From Allobutyricicoccus pentlandensis (GTDB lineage Bacteria; Bacillota; Clostridia; Oscillospirales; QAMX01), in the NCBI GenBank assembly GCA_904398645.1, contig CAJFPH010000067.1, positions 1 to 27,169 on the forward strand: 27,169 nt of DNA, read 5' to 3'. The notes under the pieces were generated by a model. It worked only from the letters and a program-made list of their open reading frames with translations. It was not told the origin of the DNA and did no database searches. The number at the start of each line of letters is the position of its first letter. Position 1 is the stretch's first letter. This document shows, in pieces, positions 7,606 to 14,928 of the stretch. The translations under genes and the position numbers were made by a program.

Positions 7606-7696
7606 AAAAACAGGTGTTCGCCGCATGAATGAAAAAACGGCGAACACAATACAGATAGGACGTTTTGTCCGTCTATACATGAACGCCGTTGTCCAT
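7606..7696 (-). promoter_or_regulatory. Attenuator-like leader of the ANTAR-pyrG-glmS unit
   Basis: On the minus strand the predicted transcript starts at about 7696. First comes a hairpin, AUGGAC-AACGGC-GUUCAU (7696-7679), with a six-base loop carrying A at position 1 and G at position 4, as in ANTAR target loops. GGAC-AAAAC-GUCC follows. Then comes an intrinsic terminator: a perfect 10-bp stem (7647-7638 with 7623-7614), three bases, then U5 (7610-7606). The first hairpin's AACGGCG (7690-7684) can instead pair with CGCCGUU (7642-7636), which includes half of the terminator stem, so the folds are mutually exclusive. These are sequence observations; regulation by the ANTAR protein is inference. 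Only one perfect hexaloop is found, whereas known targets have two. Confidence 0.55.
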
Positions 7697-7702
7697 ACTG
7701 AT

Positions 7703-7732
7703 ACTATACACCAGTCGGATTCTCTTTGTCAA
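7703..7732 (-). promoter_or_regulatory. Sigma-A promoter of ANTAR-pyrG-glmS
   Basis: On the minus strand a perfect TTGACA (7732-7727) and TATAGT (7708-7703) are separated by 18 bases. This places the start near 7696, exactly at the first leader hairpin. Confidence 0.8.
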
Positions 7733-7774
7733 TATTGCATTCCGACAAAATCAGAAACGCGCAGCAGAACACGC

Positions 7775-9406
7775 TTAATTCCTCTCAAAAAGCAACAGGC
7801 TGACAGCGTGAACCGGCATGGAAAAATGCAGTCGGACTCCTTCCTTTTGAACCTCCACCGTTTCCGGCTGTACGAGAAGTTCCAATCCGTCCCGTGCCTT
7901 AATCGCAGCATACTGTCCCGCATCCGGATAATTCGGCATACCCTGCCGCATCCACTCTGCATAAGCATTCGAATGCGCTTCGTCAATCCGGTAATGCCGT
8001 ACGGTAATCCGGCCTTCCGGTATACCGGTCAGCTGAAAGTCTATGTCAAACGTCTCACGAACATCCCAGTCGTCATGATGGCAATAAAGCAGCACCTGCA
8101 CACTGTCATTCGCACCCACCGTCGCCCAGCCGTCAATCTCCGGGCCCTCCTTCGTACCGTTATAGTCGGCAAACGTAAGCGGGTCCAGGTCACGCGAGCT
8201 CTCCAACTTGATGCGCTGCGTGCCGAGCCGCGCATAGAGCTTAAACAAATTAAAAATGGGCTTATCAATTCCCTGCGTCGTAAAGGTACGCGTACCCTCA
8301 AAGCAGCGCTCGCCCTCGAACATGAATGCCCAGGCCAGGGGACGCAAATCCATGTCCATCCGTTCGGCCAGATCGTAAAGATTTTTGTAACCGGATGCGA
8401 CGAAGGAAGCATAATACTCCGTATTTCGGAAATTGAGATTGAAATTGTCAAAACGGCCGCCGGCAGCCCAGGCGTCTGGATCCGTCTCGCTCATGACACA
8501 CTCCAAATCGCCGTATCCCGCCTCCCGGATGACCTCCGCCTGTGTTTTCGCATTGTTTACCAGACGCCGCACGGACGGAATCTGCTTTTTTGCCAGGAGA
8601 TTCATATCATAAAGGCCGCCTTTGGTATGAAAAGATGTGAAATCCACACGCGTGCCGTGCGCTCCACTGTAATAGTTTACACCGTTTTTTACATGGTCGA
8701 GAAAATTTCTCAAAAAAAGCGCACCGCCGGCTGCAAAGTCCTCATTTCCCGTCGTAGCAGGTCCGCCAAAACGCGCCGCCGGCATTACGGCGTGAATCGC
8801 CGCCTCTGTATAATCGTAAAGCTTATCATATTCCTCCGGGGTTCCCCGCCAATAGAAAATATCCGGTTCATTCCAGAGTTCAAAATACCACGTGGAAAGT
8901 TCTGCCTCTCCGTAGCGGTCTTTCAAGTGCGTAATCAGGTTTACAATCAGGTCATACCAACGGCCATAATCCTTCGGCGGCATCGCCCAACCGACGCGGC
9001 GATACTCCTCCATCGTATACCCGCGCGCCGGATCGGCCGCAGCACGGGGATCCGCCAGATCTTTGGGCATGAACCCAATTTCGAAAAACGGCTTGCAGCG
9101 GTTGCGCAGCCAGACATCCATCATTTCATCAATACAGTCATAATAGTAAACCGGGGTTCCCTTTTCATCCTCCAAGTAGACATTCGTAGAACCCCACTTG
9201 TAAAAGCCGTGCATGATGCCCGTGCACAGCATGTGATGCGCGCGCATATAGTAGGGCTTTTCCAGCTTCCCAAACTTTTCAATCAGCGCCATGCCGCCCG
9301 GCGAATGCGTATAGTTGCACTCATCGTAGCCGATATAGTTCCAGGTATGCTCCAGCTTTCCAAGCCAGCACGCCGCATCGGCGCGAACTGTCACTTTCTC
9401 ATTCAT
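7775..9406 (-). CDS. GH39-like glycoside hydrolase (beta-xylosidase family)
   Basis: This is a probable intracellular retaining glycosidase of clan GH-A, most like family 39 beta-xylosidases. The 543-residue protein has no signal peptide. The acid/base Glu180 sits in YFELWNEPDIFYW, preceded by GRWYDLIVNLITHLKDRYG as in GH39. The probable nucleophile is Glu307 in ECVMSETDPDAW. GGPATTG and the C-terminal beta-rich part (about 420-543) fit the catalytic barrel plus accessory beta-sandwich. ATG 9406 is preferred because GAGGAG lies eight bases upstream; an in-frame start 15 bases earlier overlaps the upstream gene. It is second in an operon with a racemase-superfamily protein. Substrate (xyloside, iduronide or other) cannot be read from sequence alone. 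Confidence 0.8.
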   Translation of the reverse strand: MNEKVTVRADAACWLGKLEHTWNYIGYDECNYTHSPGGMALIEKFGKLEKPYYMRAHHMLCTGIMHGFYKWGSTNVYLEDEKGTPVYYYDCIDEMMDVWLRNRCKPFFEIGFMPKDLADPRAAADPARGYTMEEYRRVGWAMPPKDYGRWYDLIVNLITHLKDRYGEAELSTWYFELWNEPDIFYWRGTPEEYDKLYDYTEAAIHAVMPAARFGGPATTGNEDFAAGGALFLRNFLDHVKNGVNYYSGAHGTRVDFTSFHTKGGLYDMNLLAKKQIPSVRRLVNNAKTQAEVIREAGYGDLECVMSETDPDAWAAGGRFDNFNLNFRNTEYYASFVASGYKNLYDLAERMDMDLRPLAWAFMFEGERCFEGTRTFTTQGIDKPIFNLFKLYARLGTQRIKLESSRDLDPLTFADYNGTKEGPEIDGWATVGANDSVQVLLYCHHDDWDVRETFDIDFQLTGIPEGRITVRHYRIDEAHSNAYAEWMRQGMPNYPDAGQYAAIKARDGLELLVQPETVEVQKEGVRLHFSMPVHAVSLLLFERN

Positions 9407-9417
9407 GTTCGTTCTCC

Positions 9418-10098
9418 TCAATCCATGGCAAGCAGCATCTCGCGCACACGCTGAAAACTCGTCCTCCCGCTGTTATAAACCGGTACCCGTGTGGCCATCA
9501 GTTCCTTTTCCAGCACAGACATGGACACCTGCGCCATCACAATCGCATCTACCTCATGAGAGAGCCGGTCAATTTCCTCCAGGAGCATTTCGTTATGTTT
9601 GGCGGGATTGTTTTCCTCACGCAGCACACGGAAAGCCTCCGCGCAAAGAACAGGCTTTACCTCAATCTCACGGCCCGCATCCGCCGCCGCTTCACGCAGG
9701 AGCCGCTCGGACGCAGGCATGGTGGAGGCCAGTGTGCCCAGCAGTCCGATTCGCCGTCCGTCTTGCACGGCAAGATCCATCATGGGACGGTCAATATTCA
9801 GCATCGGGATATCAATCATCGGGCGCGCAACAGAGACCGCCTGATTGAAGGTCGAACAGGCCAGCAGTATCATATCGCAGCCCGCCTCCTGCAAGAAGCG
9901 CGCGTAAGTCGCGAATTTAAAAAAGTTTACCTTCGGAATCGTACCGGGTTCCGCCTTCAAATTATCGCGCTGGATCGTGTCGTCGCCCAGGTGCATAAGC
10001 GTCACTTCCGGAATGATCTCCTTTGCATACGGTTCCACCGCAGACGCGGTAAACACTGCCGCATGAATGATGCCGAGCGTACGGTCTTTCAGTGCCAT
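9418..10098 (-). CDS. Asp/Glu racemase-superfamily protein lacking the second catalytic Cys
   Basis: This 226-residue protein has the aspartate/glutamate/hydantoin racemase fold. The first active-site Cys is present at 81 in MILLACSTFNQA, and GRRIGLLGTLASTM is the usual phosphate-binding-like loop. The second Cys, normally in a GCT motif in the C-terminal half, is replaced by MAQVSMS at 188-194. Two-base racemisation by the standard mechanism is therefore doubtful. An isomerase or decarboxylase-like activity on a small acid is possible, but I assign none. ATG 10098 is chosen for the GGGGAGGAA site upstream. It is first in an operon with the GH39-like enzyme, behind a strong promoter, and diverges from a sugar-epimerase-like gene. 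Confidence 0.7.
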   Translation of the reverse strand: MALKDRTLGIIHAAVFTASAVEPYAKEIIPEVTLMHLGDDTIQRDNLKAEPGTIPKVNFFKFATYARFLQEAGCDMILLACSTFNQAVSVARPMIDIPMLNIDRPMMDLAVQDGRRIGLLGTLASTMPASERLLREAAADAGREIEVKPVLCAEAFRVLREENNPAKHNEMLLEEIDRLSHEVDAIVMAQVSMSVLEKELMATRVPVYNSGRTSFQRVREMLLAMD

Positions 10099-10139
10099 AT
10101 CAGTTCCTCCCCGTTTTTTCATTCAGAATCACTGTCTTC

Positions 10140-10168
10140 ACTGTACCACAGAAATAGTTTCCTGTAAA
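10140..10168 (-). promoter_or_regulatory. Sigma-A promoter of the racemase/GH39 operon
   Basis: On the minus strand TTTACA (10168-10163) and TACAGT (10145-10140) are separated by 17 bases, about 40 bases upstream of the first ATG. Its -35 lies 12 bases from the -35 of the opposite promoter, so one bound regulator could control both. Confidence 0.65.
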
Positions 10169-10180
10169 GAGAATTACAAT

Positions 10181-10209
10181 TTGACAAACTGTTCTTTTCA
10201 CGGTAAGAT
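10181..10209 (+). promoter_or_regulatory. Sigma-A promoter of the epimerase-like/VOC operon
   Basis: A perfect TTGACA (10181-10186) and TAAGAT (10204-10209) are separated by 17 bases. The start codon at 10232 follows after a very short leader containing GGGGGAG. Confidence 0.8.
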
Positions 10210-10231
10210 GAAAAAAAAGGGGGAGACCTTT

Positions 10232-11035
10232 ATGCGTTACGGCTATTGTGTCAATATGCTTGCCGAGGACACTTACGGCGTTGGATACGCCTGGATTCCC
10301 AGGCTTGCCGGGCTGGGATTTGACTACGTTGATTTACCCATGGCGCAGATGATGAATATGGATAACACGGACTTTCAGGAGCTTGTCGCCGCGCCTCTGA
10401 AGGCCTCCGGACTGCCCTGCGTCTGTGTGAACAATCTCTTTCCCGCATCCATTCGTCTGACCGGTCCGGAAGCTGTCCAGAGTACGGCGCTTGATTATTG
10501 CCGCCGTGCATTTGAACGGGCCGCAGCGTTCGGGGCAAGCCGCGCCGTATTCGGTTCCTCCGGGGCACGGAACGTTCCGCTCCACTGGCCACACGAACAG
10601 GCCCTGTTGCAACTTGCCGAATTGCTCACGCAATTAGGCGGGGTGGCCAAAGAGTACGGTATTACCCTTGTCATTGAACCGCTCAATCGCGGTGAATCCA
10701 ATATTATCACCAGTATTGCCGAAGGGCTGCGGCTATGCAAAACCGCCGCGCATGAAAATGTACAGATGCTGGTGGATTTTTATCACATGTCGCTCTCCGG
10801 TGAAGACGCCTCGGCCGTTGCCGCGGCTACCGGCGCACTGCGGCATGTCCACCTCGCACGGCCGCTTGGGCGCGGCCTTCCCTGTCCCGGCGACGGAGAA
10901 GATTATGCAGGATTTTTTGCTGCGCTGCAAAGCGCCGGCTATGACGGGGAGCTTTCCATTGAGGCTTATGCGCACGCCTGCACGGCGCAGGACATAACAA
11001 ACACCCTGCATTATTTGCGCAGCCTGTCATCATAA
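10232..11035 (+). CDS. Sugar phosphate isomerase/epimerase-like TIM barrel
   Basis: This 267-residue protein belongs to the xylose-isomerase-like TIM-barrel (AP endonuclease 2) superfamily, which includes D-tagatose 3-epimerase. The four expected metal ligands are visible in order: Glu149 in VIEPLNRGESN, Asp182 with His185 in VDFYHM, His207 in HVHLA and Glu244 in LSIEAY. This order and spacing fit ketose 3-epimerases. ATG 10232 has GGGGGAG upstream. It diverges from a glycosidase operon and is followed by a VOC protein after 29 bases, consistent with catabolism of an unusual sugar or sugar acid. No transporter lies nearby to narrow the substrate. Confidence 0.8.
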   Translation: MRYGYCVNMLAEDTYGVGYAWIPRLAGLGFDYVDLPMAQMMNMDNTDFQELVAAPLKASGLPCVCVNNLFPASIRLTGPEAVQSTALDYCRRAFERAAAFGASRAVFGSSGARNVPLHWPHEQALLQLAELLTQLGGVAKEYGITLVIEPLNRGESNIITSIAEGLRLCKTAAHENVQMLVDFYHMSLSGEDASAVAAATGALRHVHLARPLGRGLPCPGDGEDYAGFFAALQSAGYDGELSIEAYAHACTAQDITNTLHYLRSLSS

Positions 11036-11064
11036 TTGCCGCACAGAGAAGGAGGATTCCGCTC

Positions 11065-11469
11065 ATGATTGAAAGTATGATGCACCTTGCCGTCTATGCA
11101 ACGGATATGAACCGCAGCGCCGACTTTTACTGTCGGGTTTTGGGCGGCGAACAGGTATTTACCGTTAACGATGAGGACGGAACGCCGGGCATGATGTATA
11201 TCCGTCTTGCACCCGGGCAGTATATCGAAATGTTTCGCGCAGCACCCGGTGCCGAAGCAGTCCGCTCTCCTGTGGGATTCGCGCATCTGTGTCTGACTGT
11301 CCCCGATATTTATGCCGCGGCGGATGAGCTGCGCAGCCGCAGCTGGCCAATCCGTGTCGGCCCGAAGGCGGGTAAATATGGAAATTATCAGCTGTGGATC
11401 CGCGATCCTGACGGCATGGACATTGAAATCATGCAGGTGTTACCTGATTTTCTCATGGGAAACGCGTAA
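11065..11469 (+). CDS. VOC/glyoxalase-like metalloprotein
   Basis: This small 134-residue protein has the vicinal oxygen chelate fold: two beta-alpha-beta-beta-beta repeats in one chain. The metal-ligand set appears complete: His7 (MMHLAVYATD), Glu55 (YIEMF), His74 (GFAHLCLTV) and Glu121 (IEIMQV). NRSADFYCRVLGG and IRDPDGMDIE are typical of glyoxalase I-like enzymes. It may isomerise a sugar-derived or dicarbonyl intermediate. A strong AAGGAGG site precedes its ATG, and it is the second gene of the rightward sugar operon. The true substrate is unknown, since glyoxalase, epimerase and dioxygenase relatives share these motifs. Confidence 0.8.
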   Translation: MIESMMHLAVYATDMNRSADFYCRVLGGEQVFTVNDEDGTPGMMYIRLAPGQYIEMFRAAPGAEAVRSPVGFAHLCLTVPDIYAAADELRSRSWPIRVGPKAGKYGNYQLWIRDPDGMDIEIMQVLPDFLMGNA

Positions 11470-11470
11470 A

Positions 11471-11494
11471 ATGCAGAGATTTTCTTCTCTGCAT
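11471..11494 (+). terminator. Hairpin just after the VOC gene
   Basis: A perfect 9-bp stem (11471-11479 with 11486-11494) closes a T-rich six-base loop and starts two bases after the VOC stop. There is no T run after it, so it may be a 3'-end stabiliser rather than a true terminator. Confidence 0.45.
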
Positions 11495-11504
11495 CAACAA
11501 TACG

Positions 11505-11539
11505 AACCGCCGTCCGGCATGTCGTGCCGGACGGCGGTT
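11505..11539. terminator. Strong hairpin between converging VOC and spoIIIA operons
   Basis: A perfect 15-bp GC-rich stem, arms 11505-11519 and 11525-11539 with a five-base loop, sits between converging genes. It is followed by TTTT three bases later on the plus strand. It probably ends both transcripts. Confidence 0.7.
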
Positions 11540-11554
11540 GTCATTTTCAACATA

Positions 11555-12163
11555 TTACTGGGATTCAATAATGCGGATCATATCAGCGGAAACGCCCGTT
11601 TCCTGGATGACAATATCCTTCACCTTCGCCACGTCAGACGCCTGCAATCCTGCAACCTCCGGCAGCACCACAACGCTGACGCCCGCATCGCTGATCATGG
11701 CCACACACTCTAGGAATCCCTTTGCCGTGACCAGGCTCTCAATCCGCGACTCCGTCACGGAATTGGCCGCGATTGCCGCAATCTGTGCCTCTGCGCTTGC
11801 CTTTGCCTCTTCGCTGACATCCTCTTTTTCAACCGTTTCCTTTAACAGGGCCAATTCCTGATCGCGAGAGGTCTGGCGTTCCAGCCTTGTCTCGTCAAAA
11901 TAGGCGCCCAACTCCTCCAAACGCTCATTGGCCGTCTCACCGGACACTTCTGTATCGCCGTCCTGTGCAAGATCAATGACCCATTGGCTTTGATCGAATC
12001 TGTCCTGATCGCTGGCCGGTTCCGCTGCGTCCTGCACGTCCGTCTCGCCGCTTACGGCTGCGTCTTCACCCGCACTTCGGGAATAACTCCAGTTTAAGTA
12101 TACCGCGACGCACAAAAGCAGCACAATGACCGATATTACGGCCCCATTCTTTTTGATATGCAT
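11555..12163 (-). CDS. spoIIIAH: SpoIIIAH, engulfment channel protein
   Basis: SpoIIIAH sits in the mother-cell membrane and binds SpoIIQ across the intermembrane space, forming part of the feeding-tube channel that keeps the forespore active. The 202-residue protein has one N-terminal membrane segment (about 7-25), an acidic linker (about 30-60, rich in Asp, Glu and Ala) and a C-terminal YscJ/FliF-like ring domain (EAKASAEAQIAAIAA, VVVLPEVAGLQASDVAKVKDIV). ATG 12163 is chosen for the AAGGAGGA site six bases upstream; a longer in-frame start overlaps the spoIIIAG end. It is last in the operon, followed by a strong hairpin. Confidence 0.92.
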   Translation of the reverse strand: MHIKKNGAVISVIVLLLCVAVYLNWSYSRSAGEDAAVSGETDVQDAAEPASDQDRFDQSQWVIDLAQDGDTEVSGETANERLEELGAYFDETRLERQTSRDQELALLKETVEKEDVSEEAKASAEAQIAAIAANSVTESRIESLVTAKGFLECVAMISDAGVSVVVLPEVAGLQASDVAKVKDIVIQETGVSADMIRIIESQ

Positions 12164-12183
12164 ACTCTTCCTCCTTGATTGTT

Positions 12184-12741
12184 TCATTTCATTTTCATCA
12201 CTGTAATGCGGTCTGACGATAAACCTGTCAGAGCGCTTACGGCGTTGATGACTTTTAACCGGATTCCCGCGTTGTCTGCGCCGTCACAGACAATGACGGC
12301 TCCTTTGTACTCCGGATACGCACGCTTCAAAACGACAAGCGCCTCGCTGCCGTCCTCCAGCCTCACAGTCGTATACGTCATACTTTCTTCCAATGACGTG
12401 GAGGCCGATCCACCGTCGGTACTGTTTTCATCGAACGAACGCGTATATTCGTCCGCATAGACGTATTCCATATCGCTTGCAAGACTCAGCATCACCTCCA
12501 CTCTTCCAACTCCGTCTACCTGAGCCAGCAGGGAAACCAGTTTTGTCTCCATTTCTGACGCATCTGCCGCGATTGCCTGCACAGGTTCAGTTTCTTCAGT
12601 CCGGCCGCTTTCTTCACTTCCTCCAAACGGCCACGCGATCAGCACCAACCCTACGGCTGCCACAATCATAACGTATTTATACTTCACAAAGATATTCGCA
12701 ATCCGTTCCAGATATGCACGCGTGTCCTTCAAAAAACTCAC
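12184..12741 (-). CDS. spoIIIAG: SpoIIIAG, engulfment channel ring protein
   Basis: SpoIIIAG forms a large ring in the mother-cell-to-forespore channel. The 185-residue protein has a membrane segment at about 22-42 (YVMIVAAVGLVLIAWPFG), an acidic linker and a ring-building domain (METKLVSLLAQVDGVGRVEVMLSLASD). The later part, AYPEYKGAVIVCDGADN and the ending LTGLSSDRITVMKMK, is a recognisable SpoIIIAG signature. Its ATG overlaps the spoIIIAF stop by four bases, and a 20-base gap separates it from spoIIIAH. Confidence 0.95.
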   Translation of the reverse strand: MSFLKDTRAYLERIANIFVKYKYVMIVAAVGLVLIAWPFGGSEESGRTEETEPVQAIAADASEMETKLVSLLAQVDGVGRVEVMLSLASDMEYVYADEYTRSFDENSTDGGSASTSLEESMTYTTVRLEDGSEALVVLKRAYPEYKGAVIVCDGADNAGIRLKVINAVSALTGLSSDRITVMKMK

Positions 12742-13220
12742 CGCCTCACTATGGATACTTGATCTATATGAAGCGCCGACGCAATTTCTTCGCGCAGGGC
12801 CTCAATGTCCGATTGTTCTATCTCCGTCTCTATGGTAACCGTACAGGAAACCGGCAGCGCGTACCCATCATATAGCGCTGTCTCAACCTGTGCCGTGCAG
12901 GAGATGTCCCGTGCAGAGGCAAGACTGACAACGTATTCAGCCAGTGATTCACCCGTCAGATCGCATAAAAACTCATTGGATAAAACGGCTGTATTCTCCA
13001 CTTCCCGCTCGTAGGCTCTTGTATATTCCGAAAACGACGTCCGCAGCATTTCCACATCCACTCCTTTCAGGGGCAGGATAACCGCCAGAAGGAGCGCAAA
13101 GGCAGATATCAGGCGTATGACCCTGCGCGCAGGGGCGTCTCCTGCAAGCGACAGCGCAAAGGAGGATAAAAGCGATATGGCGACAATACCAAGAATCCAG
13201 TCCCGTAATAGCGCCGTCAT
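12738..13220 (-). CDS. spoIIIAF: SpoIIIAF, stage III sporulation membrane protein
   Basis: This component of the SpoIIIA complex resembles secretion-system proteins. The 160-residue protein carries two N-terminal membrane segments (about 9-26 and 36-52). A soluble domain follows and ends SDIEALREEIASALHIDQVSIVRR, similar in layout to the YscJ/FliF-like ring fold. It overlaps both neighbours by four bases (ATGA), indicating tight translational coupling. Sequence conservation in this family is low, so the call rests on size, topology and operon position between spoIIIAE and spoIIIAG. Confidence 0.88.
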   Translation of the reverse strand: MTALLRDWILGIVAISLLSSFALSLAGDAPARRVIRLISAFALLLAVILPLKGVDVEMLRTSFSEYTRAYEREVENTAVLSNEFLCDLTGESLAEYVVSLASARDISCTAQVETALYDGYALPVSCTVTIETEIEQSDIEALREEIASALHIDQVSIVRR

Positions 13221-14317
13221 AACGTCACCCCCGCAGCCGATACAAATACGCCAATGAGCAGCAACGCAGCGCCGGAGCCGGTCAGAGCCAGGACAAGAGA
13301 AAAAGCCTCACCCAGTCCTTCGAGAACTTTTTCGAGACCGTCGGCCCCTGCAACAGCGGAAAGCAGCGCAGAAAGCCGGAAAGCAACATACTGAATTGCA
13401 AGCCGCAAAAATGGCAAAATCACGATGGCAAGAATGCTTAAAACACCAAAAACTCCGGCAACGCTGCGCACAATTCCTGCGCCGGCCACAACTGCCTCCG
13501 CAGCGTCGGCAATTACGCCGCCCGCCACCGGAATCACGCTTGACATGGCTAATTTTACTGTTTTTACAGTCATGGCGTCCGTTGTACCGGAAATCACGCC
13601 GCCGACCATGAGATACCCGACAAACAGACCCAGGACAATTTTAAGCGCGCAGCTCACTCCGTTTTTTAATGTTTTCGCAAGTTTATTCAGCCCTTCATTG
13701 CCGGTTATGCCGCCCGCCGTCAGTAAAACAATATACGCCCATACAAGCGGTGTCATGATATCTGCAATTAAACTGAGCAACATATCCACGGCAAACATCA
13801 CGGCAACATATAAGACACTCGTTGAGGCAACTGCGCCGGAAGCCGTAGCCGCCGCAGCAAGTACCGGCATAAGCACTTTGCCAAATGCGGCGATTTCCAA
13901 AAGCGTCGTCCGTCCAAGTCCCAGCAGGCTACCCATATCTCCCGCCGCGACAAGTGTTGCCGCCAGCGTTCCTGCAATGCCTACCGCCCTTTGTATTTTG
14001 TCTGTCAGGCCTGACGCCAGCGCACACAGCGCCGCAACCGCAAAGAGTTTCAACCCTCCGGCCAGGCTTTGCTTGAAATACTCTCCTATCGCCCCAAAAG
14101 CGCGGTTGAAAAGTGTTTTCACACAGGAGGTAAAATCGAGATCCTGGTTAATACCCGCGCCATCCAGCAATTCCCGCGCTTCATCCGGCACGGCATTTTC
14201 TACAGATTTGCCGTCTATGATATCAAAACTGCGGTCCGCAATATCTGTTGCAAACGCTGTGGGCGTAAGAAAAAGCAACCACAAAATGAGTGCAAGCGAT
14301 TTGTATCCCCTTTTCAT
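13217..14317 (-). CDS. spoIIIAE: SpoIIIAE, polytopic channel protein
   Basis: SpoIIIAE is the large multipass protein of the SpoIIIA complex. The 366-residue sequence begins with a cleavable-looking signal peptide (MKRGYKSLALILWLLFLTP, then TAFAT). A soluble stretch (about 25-80) is followed by many membrane segments from about 85 to the C-terminus, with the conserved SVIPVAGGVIADAAEAV region near 265. Gly and Ala content is high, as usual. It overlaps spoIIIAF by four bases and follows spoIIIAD after nine. A long antisense open frame across this gene is a by-product of its codon composition. Confidence 0.95.
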   Translation of the reverse strand: MKRGYKSLALILWLLFLTPTAFATDIADRSFDIIDGKSVENAVPDEARELLDGAGINQDLDFTSCVKTLFNRAFGAIGEYFKQSLAGGLKLFAVAALCALASGLTDKIQRAVGIAGTLAATLVAAGDMGSLLGLGRTTLLEIAAFGKVLMPVLAAAATASGAVASTSVLYVAVMFAVDMLLSLIADIMTPLVWAYIVLLTAGGITGNEGLNKLAKTLKNGVSCALKIVLGLFVGYLMVGGVISGTTDAMTVKTVKLAMSSVIPVAGGVIADAAEAVVAGAGIVRSVAGVFGVLSILAIVILPFLRLAIQYVAFRLSALLSAVAGADGLEKVLEGLGEAFSLVLALTGSGAALLLIGVFVSAAGVTL

Positions 14318-14326
14318 AAATATCCC

Positions 14327-14713
14327 CTAGAGCATTGTGTCAACCAAATCAAAAACCATTTCCGCAAGCGGAATCATAACAACAATGCAGGCCGCAGTCC
14401 CCGCAAGTTCTACTTTTGCCCCAAGCGCACTTTGTCCACAGTCGCGGCAAAGTTCTGCAGACAGATGTGCGATAATCGCGATACCTGTCGCCTTAAAAAG
14501 CGGGCCGGCAATCTCCTCCGTATAAGGGATGCGCGCAGCGAGCCTGTCCCAATACTGGGCGAGTGTTCCAAAGAGATCCAGGGCAAACAGAAGCAACACG
14601 GCGCCGCAGGCAACGGTCACAAGCATGGCATGCTCCGGTGCCTGCTTTTTTAATATAAGCGCCAGCAATGCGCCGACAAGCGCCACAGCGCTGATCTTCA
14701 AAACCGTATCCAT
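14327..14713 (-). CDS. spoIIIAD: SpoIIIAD, membrane protein
   Basis: SpoIIIAD is a small membrane subunit of the mother-cell channel complex. The 128-residue protein starts with a membrane helix (VLKISAVALVGALLALILKK), then has one around 35-53 and further hydrophobic stretches to the C-terminus. The motif ATGIAIIAHLSAELCRDCGQ is characteristic of SpoIIIAD. It shares ancestry with SpoIIIAC, its immediate upstream neighbour, three bases away. Confidence 0.95.
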   Translation of the reverse strand: MDTVLKISAVALVGALLALILKKQAPEHAMLVTVACGAVLLLFALDLFGTLAQYWDRLAARIPYTEEIAGPLFKATGIAIIAHLSAELCRDCGQSALGAKVELAGTAACIVVMIPLAEMVFDLVDTML

Positions 14714-14716
14714 TGC

Positions 14717-14911
14717 CTAAAAACCAAACGTATGCTTCACGAGCGTGAAAAGCCTGTCAATTTCTCCAACCAGTATCATCAATACCACAATAACGCCGGC
14801 CAGTGTCGTCATCATGGCCTGTTCCTCCCTCCCTGAGCGGACGAGCAGCTGGTTTAACACAGCAACGATAATTCCGATTGCCGCTATTTTAAAAATCAAA
14901 TCGACATCCAT
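14717..14911 (-). CDS. spoIIIAC: SpoIIIAC, small membrane protein
   Basis: SpoIIIAC is a 64-residue protein with two membrane helices (about 5-23 and 33-52) joined by a short basic loop (RSGREEQA). The sequence MDVDLIFKIAAIGIIVAVLN is typical of the family, and the length matches known members. It is placed between spoIIIAB and spoIIIAD as in Bacillus and Clostridium. Confidence 0.95.
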   Translation of the reverse strand: MDVDLIFKIAAIGIIVAVLNQLLVRSGREEQAMMTTLAGVIVVLMILVGEIDRLFTLVKHTFGF

Positions 14912-14928
14912 CTCTTAAGCACCCGCTC

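Noticed and set aside
7552..7678. A second ANTAR hexaloop hairpin in the leader
   Set aside because: I checked every loop with A at position 1 and G at position 4; none has a closing stem. The candidate GGAC-AAAAC-GUCC has a five-base loop, so the standard two-hairpin target is not confirmed.
7625..9454. A 609-codon open frame on the plus strand across the glycosidase region
   Set aside because: It is antisense to the GH39-like gene, its product is Arg- and Ile-rich without domains, and it runs through the promoter and leader of the ANTAR unit. The minus-strand frame has clear motifs (WNEP) and a good ribosome binding site.
13425..14330. A 301-codon plus-strand frame antisense to spoIIIAE
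   Set aside because: Its Ala-, Thr-, Ser- and Pro-rich product is the expected mirror of a Gly/Ala-rich membrane protein, and no start signals are seen.
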